From: Desulfovibrionales bacterium GWA2_65_9
GTDB lineage: Bacteria; Desulfobacterota; Desulfovibrionia; Desulfovibrionales; Desulfovibrionaceae
Direction: 5' to 3'
NCBI GenBank assembly: GCA_001799475.1
Contig: MGTN01000015.1
Span: 36,064-43,576, forward strand
DNA: 7,513 bases
Shown piece by piece: positions 1 to 5,583 of the stretch. Numbering within the stretch: position 1 is the first letter of the stretch; each line of letters opens with the position of its first letter. Both the position numbers and the translations under genes were made by a program. The notes below the pieces were generated by a model, which saw only the letters and a program-made list of their open reading frames with translations, made no database searches and was not told the origin of the DNA.

Positions 1-308
1 GCCGCAGCATATGCATGATGATATTGAAAATTATTGCGCTCTCCGCAGGTGTCTGCAGAGCGAATACGTATTGGCGCCCCACCTATCGAAATCCCTCCCA
101 TATTCCACTTGCGAACCAGGAGCGATTTCGATACCACCGCCCCTCTTGGCCGCCATGGCCACCCGTGAAAGATAATGTTGTGCGGCCTGAGTAATGTGTT
201 GCGCTATTTCTGTTGATACTGGTATGTTGTGTTCTCCCACCTGCCCGCTGGCTGGGGGTGTGCTGCGCAGCTGTCATACGTATTCTAAGCATCGCCGTCG
301 GAGGGAAT
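1..308. other. Low-GC region upstream of the chemoreceptor, no recognised gene
   Basis: This stretch is visibly richer in A and T than the genes that follow, and its reading frames lack the G/C-ending codons seen elsewhere. An imperfect hairpin at 37-62 (CGCTCT..GCAG against CTGCAGAGCG) is followed on the minus strand by an AT-rich run, so it could be a weak minus-strand terminator. The palindrome ATACGTAT occurs twice, at 64-71 and 276-283. The second copy is about 25 bp before the chemoreceptor start codon. I see no convincing -35/-10 pair or sigma-54 promoter for the chemoreceptor. A plus-strand frame open from the left edge to about 172 (possible ATG at 11) is also unrecognised. Confidence 0.4.
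31..240 (-). CDS. Doubtful small ORF, 69 aa, unknown
   Basis: The frame opens with GTG at 240 and stops with TAA at 31-33. I do not recognise the product. It has a mixed, hydrophilic composition (for example RGGGIEIAPGSQVEYGRDFD) with no membrane segment or signal peptide, and there is no good ribosome binding site before the GTG. Codon use is not GC-biased, unlike the neighbouring genes, so it may be foreign DNA, the remnant of a longer gene, or chance. It would be divergent from the chemoreceptor. The hairpin at 37-62 falls inside its last codons, which is unusual for a gene end. Confidence 0.2.
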   Translation of the reverse strand: MGEHNIPVSTEIAQHITQAAQHYLSRVAMAAKRGGGIEIAPGSQVEYGRDFDRWGANTYSLCRHLRRAQ

Positions 309-2624
309 ATGTTTCGTAAAAGCATCAGCAGCGTGCTTATCGCGTCGGTGGCCCTGGCGGTTATCCTGGCCGTTGGCGTCATCGTTTTCTACGTGTCGCG
401 CTCCTCGTACAACTTGGCCCTGGAGATGGAGCAGCGCTCGATGCAGCAGTTCTCCGCGGCCAGCCAGTCGGCCCTGGACAGCTACATGGGCAACACCAGG
501 ATGCTGGTGGAGACCCTGGCCGTGCAGAAGGCCATCACCGAGGCCTTTGAGGGCGATCCCAAGCGGGCCAGGGAACGCCTCCTGGACTACATCAAGACCA
601 ACAAGGACTACTGGGCCATCTTCCTGTTCGATGCCAAGGGCGTCATCATCGCCGGCTACAACGCCAAGGAAGCGGATCTCACCGGCCAGAGCCGCGCGGA
701 CCGCGATTACGTCAAGGCCGTGCTCGGCGGACAGGACCTCTTTGTGGCCAAGGAGGTCGTCAAGGCCAAAAGCGGCGAGGGGGAGATCTTCATCTTCGCC
801 CTGGCCAAGGCCGTCAAAGACTCCAGCGGCAAGGTGCTGGGCGGTGTGGGCGCCTTCCCCAAGTGGGAAACCTTCACCAAGAGTTTCGTCGATCCGCCGC
901 GCTTTGGCGCGCGCGGCTACGGCTTCATGCTCGACAGCAAGGGCCGCATCATCGCCCACGCCGTGGACAAGAGCCTGATGCTCAAGGACTTGAGCGAGCA
1001 TGAGTTCATCCGCAAGGCCCTGGAGCTGAAAAACGGTTCCATGTCCTACGACTGGAAGGGCGAGCAGAAGTTCATGACCGTGTCCACGGACCCGGACACG
1101 GGCTGGGTCATGTGCATGAGCGGCTACATCTCGGAGCTGACGGCCACGGCCGCCATGCAGCGCAACATCCTCCTGGGCATCGGCCTGGCCGTGATCCTCG
1201 TGCTGGTGGGCCTGATCACCTTCATCATCAACCGCCTGGTGGTCCGGCCCGTCAACGACATCGTGTCCTTCACCAGCAGCATTGCCCACGGTGATTTCAA
1301 GGCCCAGCTGCGCACCGGGTTCAAGTATGAGCTGGCGCACCTGGCCGACAATATCCGCAGCATGGTGGGCGAGATCAAGAACAAGCTCGGCTTCTCCCAG
1401 GGCGTGCTCATGGGCATTCCCACCCCCTGCGGCATCGTGGGTCCGGATTTCAAGATGCTCTGGGCCAACCAGCAGATCTGCGACCTTTTGGAGAAGACCG
1501 GCCCGCCCTCGGAGTACATCGGGCAGAAGTCGGGCCAGTTCTACTGGAACGATGCCAATCGCGAAACCATGTCCGACAAGGCCATCCGCCAGAACGCCGC
1601 GCAGAAGGGCCAGACCACCTGGACCGGCAAGGGCGGCAGGCAGGTGCATGTGGACGTCTCCACCACCCCGTTCTACGACCTGGACGGTGTCCCGCTCGGG
1701 TCCATCTCTTTCTGGATCGACATCACCGGGATCATGGAAAACCAGAAGAAGATCGAGCTGCAGAACCAGAAGATCGCCCAGGCTGCGGAGGCCGCCACCG
1801 CCATCTCCGACCAGGTGGCCTCGGCCTCGGAGGAGCTCTCGGCCCAGATCGAGCAGTCCAGCCGGGGCACCGAGGCCCAGCGCGGCCGCACCGGGGAGGC
1901 CGCAACGGCCATGGAGGAGATGAACGCCACGGTGATGGAGGTGGCCCAGAGCGCCTCCGGCGCGGCGGAGCTGGCCGAGCAGGCCAAGCGCAAGGCCCAG
2001 GACGGCGCGCGCCTCGTGGACGAGGTCGTGGCCAACATCCGCCAGATCAACACCCGGGCCGAGGCCCTGAAGGTGGACATGGGCGAGCTGGGCAAGCAGG
2101 CCGAGGGCATCGGCGCGATCATGAACGTCATCTCCGACATCGCCGACCAGACCAACCTGCTGGCGCTCAACGCCGCCATCGAGGCCGCCCGCGCAGGCGA
2201 CGCCGGGCGCGGCTTCGCTGTTGTCGCGGATGAGGTGCGCAAGCTGGCCGAGAAGACCATGACCGCCACCAACGAGGTCGGCGCGTACATCAAGGCCGTG
2301 CAGGACAGCGCCAGGAAGAACATCGAGGGCACCGAGGCCACCACCCAGGCCATCGAGGCCAGCACCGCCACGGCGGGCAAGTCCGGCGAGGCCCTGCGCG
2401 AGATCGTGGGCATGGTGGACCGCACGGCGGACCAGGTGCGCTCCATCGCCACGGCGTCCGAGGAGCAGTCCGCCGCCAGCGAGGAGATCAGCCACACCAC
2501 CGAGGACATCAACCGCATCGCCAGCGAGACCGCCGAGGCCATGAACCAGTCGGCCCACGCCGTGTCCGACCTGTCGCGCCTGGCCCAGGAGCTCAAGCGC
2601 ATCATCAGCAACATGCAGGACTAG
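309..2624 (+). CDS. Methyl-accepting chemotaxis protein with dCache, HAMP and PAS domains
   Basis: This is a transmembrane chemoreceptor of 771 aa that controls the CheA kinase through CheW. The first membrane helix is at about residues 8-29. A periplasmic sensor of about 250 residues follows, with the look of a double Cache domain (DYWAIFLFDAKGVIIAG near residue 100). The second membrane helix is at about 286-310, then HAMP (about 308-360) and a cytoplasmic PAS domain (about 370-472, ending in a DITGIM-type motif). The long helical signalling domain follows. Its tip, DQTNLLALNAAIEAARAG, begins at residue 613 and continues into GRGFAVVADEVRKLAE, the most conserved stretch of the family. The ATG at 309 is chosen because GGAGGG (300-305) precedes it and the membrane helix follows at once. 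An upstream in-frame TTG at 213 lacks both. There is no C-terminal pentapeptide tether for CheR/CheB. The ligand cannot be read from sequence. Confidence 0.95.
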   Translation: MFRKSISSVLIASVALAVILAVGVIVFYVSRSSYNLALEMEQRSMQQFSAASQSALDSYMGNTRMLVETLAVQKAITEAFEGDPKRARERLLDYIKTNKDYWAIFLFDAKGVIIAGYNAKEADLTGQSRADRDYVKAVLGGQDLFVAKEVVKAKSGEGEIFIFALAKAVKDSSGKVLGGVGAFPKWETFTKSFVDPPRFGARGYGFMLDSKGRIIAHAVDKSLMLKDLSEHEFIRKALELKNGSMSYDWKGEQKFMTVSTDPDTGWVMCMSGYISELTATAAMQRNILLGIGLAVILVLVGLITFIINRLVVRPVNDIVSFTSSIAHGDFKAQLRTGFKYELAHLADNIRSMVGEIKNKLGFSQGVLMGIPTPCGIVGPDFKMLWANQQICDLLEKTGPPSEYIGQKSGQFYWNDANRETMSDKAIRQNAAQKGQTTWTGKGGRQVHVDVSTTPFYDLDGVPLGSISFWIDITGIMENQKKIELQNQKIAQAAEAATAISDQVASASEELSAQIEQSSRGTEAQRGRTGEAATAMEEMNATVMEVAQSASGAAELAEQAKRKAQDGARLVDEVVANIRQINTRAEALKVDMGELGKQAEGIGAIMNVISDIADQTNLLALNAAIEAARAGDAGRGFAVVADEVRKLAEKTMTATNEVGAYIKAVQDSARKNIEGTEATTQAIEASTATAGKSGEALREIVGMVDRTADQVRSIATASEEQSAASEEISHTTEDINRIASETAEAMNQSAHAVSDLSRLAQELKRIISNMQD

Positions 2625-2633
2625 GTGTGAAGT

Positions 2634-2853
2634 CTACGGACGTTGTTCTCTGTGCCGTTGGCTCATGGGTGTAGCTCCTTGTAACACCATGTGATTGTGG
2701 CGATAGTTGTATTCGTGGAGCCAGCGGGGCAACTCGCGGGCTCTTTCATTTTGAGTGGGGGTAGGCGGCGGCGTAAGCCCATTCGTGGAGCGCCGTCTGC
2801 TGGATAAACCGCTCGGCCTTGCCGTTGGCGCGTGGCGCTACGGCGGAACGCAT
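2634..2853 (-). pseudogene. IS481-family transposase remnant (C-terminal fragment, frameshifted)
   Basis: On the minus strand, 2853-2749 reads RANGKAERFIQQTALHEWAY followed by AAAYPHSK. After one extra base at about 2748 the frame continues as ERARELPRWLHEYNYRHNHM and on to a TAG at 2634-2636. The joined sequence matches the end of the rve/DDE integrase core of IS481-type transposases (family pattern NGKAERFIQT-LREWAYA, then LP-WLH-YN). The Glu of AERF should be the third DDE catalytic residue. The first two catalytic Asp residues and the whole N-terminus are absent, and the frame is broken, so it is inactive. The plus strand from 2626 begins TGTGAAG, and TGT is typical of IS481-type termini, so one end of the element may survive one base after the chemoreceptor stop codon. 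No second end or target duplication was found. Confidence 0.8.
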
Positions 2854-2887
2854 GACAGCGCAAAATGGCGCGTGGCTATTTTAGAGA

Positions 2888-2907
2888 GAGGCCCGAGCCA
2901 GGGCCTC
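2888..2907 (-). terminator. Possible secondary terminator hairpin
   Basis: A 7-bp perfect stem (GAGGCCC, six-base loop, GGGCCTC) lies beyond the main hairpin at 2933-2966 in the direction of the minus-strand gene. On that strand it is followed by TCTCTAAAAT, a poor T tract. It could be a back-up terminator or chance pairing in GC-rich DNA. Confidence 0.3.
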
Positions 2908-2932
2908 GGCAGCGGGGCTGGCCAGAGAAAAT

Positions 2933-2971
2933 GACAAAGGGCAGGAAGCTGGTTCCTGCCCTTGTCGTTTT
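2933..2971. terminator. Rho-independent terminator, probably bidirectional
   Basis: The arms GACAAAGGGCAGGAA (2933-2947) and TTCCTGCCCTTGTC (2953-2966) pair with a single bulged A around a five-base loop. On the plus strand GTTTT follows. On the minus strand the hairpin is followed by ATTTTCTCT. It lies 32 bp past the stop codon of the minus-strand gene at 2999-3496, so it most likely ends that transcript. It could also stop read-through from the chemoreceptor side. Confidence 0.8.
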
Positions 2972-2998
2972 GCGAGGGTTGCGGTTTGCGGCGGGGAC

Positions 2999-3496
2999 CT
3001 AAGAGAGGTAGTCCCCACGGTTGAACTTGATGCGTTCCGTCCCCGCCATGACCTCCAGTTCCGACACCATTCCCTGCAGAGCCGGGTGCTTTTGCGCAAG
3101 GTCCGGGTTCTCGCCCTTGAGCTGCTGCACGGTTCCGTCGATGTCCTGAAGGACGCCGTAGGCCTCTTTCAGGTTCACCGCGCCGGAAGCGCTTTGCAGG
3201 TTCTGGGCGTACTGGTCCCACTTGTCGAGCAGGTTTTCCACCTTTTCCATGATCGCTTTCTCCGCCTTGGGTGCCGGGGCCACGGACTCGACACTGCTCA
3301 CGCCCATGAGGGCGCTTAGGGTGCCAAGCCCGCCCGGCGGGGGCAGGGTTGCGCTGGACTTGGGGGCTTCCGTGTCCGACTTGGCGACTTCCTGGCTCAG
3401 GAGATCGCCGAAAGCGGTGCTGGGCGGCTTGACCCTGTTCGCTTGCGGCGCGCTGTCCGGGCGAACTCCTTCCAACTGGTCAGGATGGATCTTCAT
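2999..3496 (-). CDS. Hypothetical protein, 165 aa, under a sigma-54 promoter
   Basis: I do not recognise a named family. The start is the ATG at 3496 (MKIHPDQLEG), preceded by a good ribosome binding site (GAGGAG on the minus strand, about 3502-3507); the stop is TAG. The protein has no signal peptide or membrane helix and looks cytoplasmic. Residues 1-75 are rich in Pro, Ser and Ala and look disordered, with a short FGDLLSQE motif near residue 29. Residues of about 78-155 are predicted by eye to be helical and charged (EKAIMEKVENLLDKWDQYAQ and following). The gene stands alone, with its own promoter (3530-3545) and terminator (2933-2971). The disordered start plus helical tail recalls small motility-associated or anti-sigma proteins, and sigma-54 drives many flagellar genes in this group, but a link to motility is only a guess. 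G/C-ending codons and a clear ribosome binding site support a real gene. Confidence 0.85.
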   Translation of the reverse strand: MKIHPDQLEGVRPDSAPQANRVKPPSTAFGDLLSQEVAKSDTEAPKSSATLPPPGGLGTLSALMGVSSVESVAPAPKAEKAIMEKVENLLDKWDQYAQNLQSASGAVNLKEAYGVLQDIDGTVQQLKGENPDLAQKHPALQGMVSELEVMAGTERIKFNRGDYLS

Positions 3497-3529
3497 GGTT
3501 GCTCCTCATCCTGTGATTTCTGTGTAATG

Positions 3530-3545
3530 TGCAGAGACCATGCCA
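3530..3545 (-). promoter_or_regulatory. Sigma-54 (RpoN) promoter, -24/-12 type
   Basis: The minus strand reads TGGCATGGTCTCTGCA, against the RpoN consensus TGGCAYR-N4-TTGCW. The invariant GG and GC are separated by exactly 10 bases, and only the first T of TTGC differs (C here). The predicted transcription start is near 3519. This leaves a 5' leader of about 22 bases carrying the GAGGAG ribosome binding site before the ATG at 3496. Transcription would need an AAA+ enhancer-binding protein, and the dyad pair at 3615-3680 is placed where such activators usually bind. Confidence 0.75.
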
Positions 3546-3614
3546 ACGCCGCTTGTTCGTAACTAGTTGTAATTTTTAGCTCTTGCGCGGCGGACCAGGG
3601 GGAAAATCTTGCCT

Positions 3615-3680
3615 GCCCCCGGCTATGGGATATCCGGGCCCTGCTTTCGCCCAGCTCCCGGATATCCCATGGCCGGGGGC
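3615..3680. repeat. Near-perfect 24-bp inverted repeat with 18-bp spacer
   Basis: The arms 3615-3638 and 3657-3680 are reverse complements at 23 of 24 positions. The one difference (T3624 opposite G3671) would be a G-U pair in plus-strand RNA. Each arm contains the perfect palindrome GGATATCC (3628-3635 and 3660-3667), with centres 32 bp apart, close to three turns of B-DNA. Neither strand has a good T tract after the hairpin, so it does not look like an ordinary terminator. It lies about 112-144 bp upstream of the predicted sigma-54 start site, a usual distance for an enhancer. Alternatives are a leader RNA hairpin for the stress protein gene or a dispersed palindromic repeat. Confidence 0.85.
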
Positions 3681-3755
3681 TTGTCCATCGGGCCAGGGGC
3701 GGCCGACGCACTTGCTGTCTTTTCGGCGCGTTTTGTCCTTGCGTTAATGGACGGA

Positions 3756-3771
3756 GGTGATTATTTTCACA
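3756..3771. promoter_or_regulatory. Candidate CRP/FNR-family operator
   Basis: GGTGA-N6-TCACA matches the CRP-type pattern TGTGA-N6-TCACA at nine of ten half-site positions. It is also close to the TTGTGA-N6-TCACAA site reported for HcpR, a CRP/FNR-family regulator of Desulfovibrio. It lies 64-79 bp before the start codon of the universal stress protein gene. A weak sigma-70-like pair (TTGCGT at 3739-3744 and TATTTT at 3762-3767, spacing 17) overlaps it. If that is the promoter, the site would act in repression. The assignment rests on a short motif only. Confidence 0.35.
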
Positions 3772-3783
3772 TTGTTACCCCAT

Positions 3784-3803
3784 CCCCCTTTTTTCAGAGG
3801 GGG
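3784..3803 (+). other. Small hairpin in the leader of the stress protein gene
   Basis: CCCCCT (3784-3789) and AGGGGG (3798-3803) pair around an eight-base loop starting with a T run. The hairpin ends about 18 bases before the strong ribosome binding site GAGGAGGAG (3822-3830). It could protect the 5' end of the mRNA. The T run is in the loop, not after the stem, so it is not a terminator on the plus strand. Confidence 0.35.
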
Positions 3804-3834
3804 CAACCGAGATGACCCCTTGAGGAGGAGAGCC

Positions 3835-4278
3835 ATGGTCCAGATCAAGAAGATCCTTTGCGCAGTGGACTTTTCCGAGCACAGCCCGGCAGTGGCCGAG
3901 TACGCGCGGATCCTGGCCCAGGGCCTCGGGGCCAGCATCGACTGCCTGTATGTCGCCCCCTCGCTCAGCCAGTATGTCGGGTTCCACGTGCCGCCGAGCT
4001 CCATCGAGAACTTCGTGGGCGAGATCGTCACCGGGGCCGAGGCCACCATGAGCGCCTTTTTGAACGAGAACTTCCAGGGCGTGAAGGCCGTGGGCCATGT
4101 GGTCACCGGCTACGCGGCCGAGGAGATTTTCGGCATGGCCATCAAGGAGGACGTGGACCTGATCATCATGGGCACCCACGGCCGCAAGGGCATCGACCGC
4201 ATCCTGTTCGGCTCCGTGGCCGAGAAGGTCGTCAAGGGCGCCAAGTGCCCGGTGCTGACCATCAGGCCGAGCAAGTAA
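3835..4278 (+). CDS. Universal stress protein (UspA family), ATP-binding type
   Basis: This cytoplasmic protein of 147 aa is a single Usp domain, the usual length for the family. Proteins of this type form dimers, bind ATP and aid survival under stress; the precise role is seldom known. The start is the ATG at 3835 (MVQIKKILCAVDFSEHS), five bases after GAGGAGGAG. The family hallmarks are present: the first beta strand ending in CAVDFS with Asp12, and the nucleotide-binding motif G-2X-G-9X-G-S/T at residues 113-127 (GTHG, nine residues, GS), followed by VAEKVVKGAKCPVLTIRP. The complete glycine motif suggests the ATP-binding (MJ0577-like) subgroup rather than the non-binding one. It seems to be transcribed alone: the next gene is 204 bp away, with a hairpin between. 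A CRP/FNR-like dyad lies upstream. Confidence 0.95.
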   Translation: MVQIKKILCAVDFSEHSPAVAEYARILAQGLGASIDCLYVAPSLSQYVGFHVPPSSIENFVGEIVTGAEATMSAFLNENFQGVKAVGHVVTGYAAEEIFGMAIKEDVDLIIMGTHGRKGIDRILFGSVAEKVVKGAKCPVLTIRPSK

Positions 4279-4419
4279 TTCCCTCGTCCTTGGGGTTGAA
4301 GGCGGCGTCGGTCGCACATGTCGGTTCGAACACGTAGCCGCTCGACTGCGTAGCGGTCGGGCGCGTGACGTCGGTTGCGCCGGGCCGCAAGTCCAGCTAT
4401 AGACAAGGCAGATGCATGC

Positions 4420-4452
4420 GCACAGGGGACGGCCCTCGGCTGTCCCTTGTGC
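4420..4452 (+). terminator. Strong hairpin between the stress protein gene and hisC
   Basis: GCACAGGGGAC (4420-4430) pairs with GTCCCTTGTGC (4442-4452), with one G-U pair. An inner GCC/GGC pair extends the stem almost without a break to a three-base loop. TTT follows, then CGCG, so the T tract is weak. It lies about 140 bp after the stress protein stop and only 15 bp before the hisC ribosome binding site (AAGAAGGGG, 4468-4476). It may terminate the upstream transcript or act as a leader hairpin for hisC. No short His-rich leader peptide was seen. The remaining DNA at 4279-4419 holds only weak short hairpins. Confidence 0.5.
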
Positions 4453-4482
4453 TTTCGCGTCCAGTTCAAGAAGGGGTGCGCC

Positions 4483-5583
4483 ATGCCGAGCCAGCGAGTC
4501 CGACCGGAGATCCTTAACTTCACGCCCTACGTTCCCGGCCTGACCATAGAGGAAATCAAGGCCAGGTATGGCCTGTCCACGGTCATCAAGCTGGCCAGCA
4601 ACGAGAACCCGCTGGGCGCTTCGCCCGTGGTGCAGCAGGTTTTGTCCCGCGCCGTGGACCAGGTCTTCCGCTACCCCCAGAACCACAGCCCGCGACTAAC
4701 CCAGGCCATTGCGGGGGCCATGGGCGTGCCTGCGGAGATGGTCGTGGCGGGCAACGGCTCGGACGAGATCATCGACCTGCTCTTGCGGGTTGTGGCCCAG
4801 CCCGGCCAGGACAACGTGGTCTGCTACGAGCACTCCTTCAGCATGTACGCCCTCATGGCCCGGCTGTGCGGGGTGGAATACCGCGAGGTGCCGCGCGGCG
4901 AGGACTTCCGCCTGCCGCTGGAATCCCTGGCCGAGGCCGTGGACCACAACACCGCGCTGGTCTTCGTCACCAGCCCGGACAATCCCACGGGCCTGGCCGC
5001 CCGGGCCGAGGAGCTCATGGTCCTCTCCGGCGTGCTGCCCGAGGGCGCGCTTCTGGTGGTGGACGAGGCCTACATGGACTTTTCCTGGCCGCCGGAAGAG
5101 TATTCCATGATGAACCTCGCGGCGGAGCTGGGCAATGTCGTGGTCCTGCGCACCTTCTCCAAGGCCTACGGCCTGGCCGGGCTGCGCCTGGGTTACGGGG
5201 TCATGCCCGTGTGGCTGGCCGACCACGTGCGCCGCGCGCGCCCGCCCTTCAGCGTGAATCTTCTGGCCGAGGAGGCGGGCATCGCCGCCCTGGAGGACGA
5301 CGCCTTCTACAGCGCAACCCTGGAGGTGGTCTTCAAGGGCCGCGAACTGCTCTTGAAGCGCCTGCCGGAGCTTCTCTGCACGGTCTGGCCCTCCCAGGCC
5401 AACTTCGTCATGTTCCGCCCGCCGCTGTCGGCTGGCGTGGTCTGCGAGGAGCTGCTCAAGCGCGGCATCATCGTGCGCCACCTGAAGAGCTTCGGCCTGC
5501 CGGGCAACATCCGCGTCAATGTGGGCACAGGCCCGGAAACCGAGGCCTTCCTGAAGGCCCTCGAGGAGATCCTCAATGCCTAG
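4483..5583 (+). CDS. hisC: Histidinol-phosphate aminotransferase
   Basis: This PLP enzyme of 366 aa converts imidazole acetol phosphate and glutamate to histidinol phosphate and 2-oxoglutarate in histidine synthesis. It is a class I/II aminotransferase. The sequence shows the N-terminal KLASNENPLGASP, NPTG at 167-170, DEAYMDF with the PLP-ring Asp194, TFSKAYGLAGLRLGYG with Lys227 as the Schiff-base lysine, and Arg344 in NIRVNVGTG, the usual carboxylate-binding arginine. The length is normal for HisC. The ATG at 4483 is chosen because AAGAAGGGG precedes it by six bases and the family-like sequence starts directly after; an upstream in-frame extension lacks homology. It overlaps cmk by 8 bp, so the two are surely co-transcribed. 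Members of this family can also act on aromatic amino acids, but the motifs and length favour HisC. Confidence 0.95.
   Translation: MPSQRVRPEILNFTPYVPGLTIEEIKARYGLSTVIKLASNENPLGASPVVQQVLSRAVDQVFRYPQNHSPRLTQAIAGAMGVPAEMVVAGNGSDEIIDLLLRVVAQPGQDNVVCYEHSFSMYALMARLCGVEYREVPRGEDFRLPLESLAEAVDHNTALVFVTSPDNPTGLAARAEELMVLSGVLPEGALLVVDEAYMDFSWPPEEYSMMNLAAELGNVVVLRTFSKAYGLAGLRLGYGVMPVWLADHVRRARPPFSVNLLAEEAGIAALEDDAFYSATLEVVFKGRELLLKRLPELLCTVWPSQANFVMFRPPLSAGVVCEELLKRGIIVRHLKSFGLPGNIRVNVGTGPETEAFLKALEEILNA

Noticed and set aside
213..308. N-terminal extension of the chemoreceptor from a TTG at 213
   Set aside because: It has no ribosome binding site, and the extension has no family resemblance. The ATG at 309 has GGAGGG before it and starts directly before the membrane helix.
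858..880. WETF, resembling the CheR-binding pentapeptide NWETF
   Set aside because: It lies inside the periplasmic Cache domain (PKWETFTKS), not at a flexible C-terminus, so it cannot serve as a tether.
285..2558. Very long open frame antisense to the chemoreceptor (757 codons)
   Set aside because: The product is low-complexity, rich in Gly, Leu, Ala, His and Asp, as expected from the mirror of G/C-ending codons. The sense strand carries an unmistakable chemoreceptor.
3700..3716. Second sigma-54-like element before the stress protein gene
   Set aside because: GG and GC are separated by 11 rather than 10 bases and the flanks match poorly.
4315..4395. tRNA-like T-loop (GGTTCGAAC) in the gap before hisC
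   Set aside because: The bases around TTCGAAC do not form a five-base T stem, and no acceptor or anticodon arms can be drawn.
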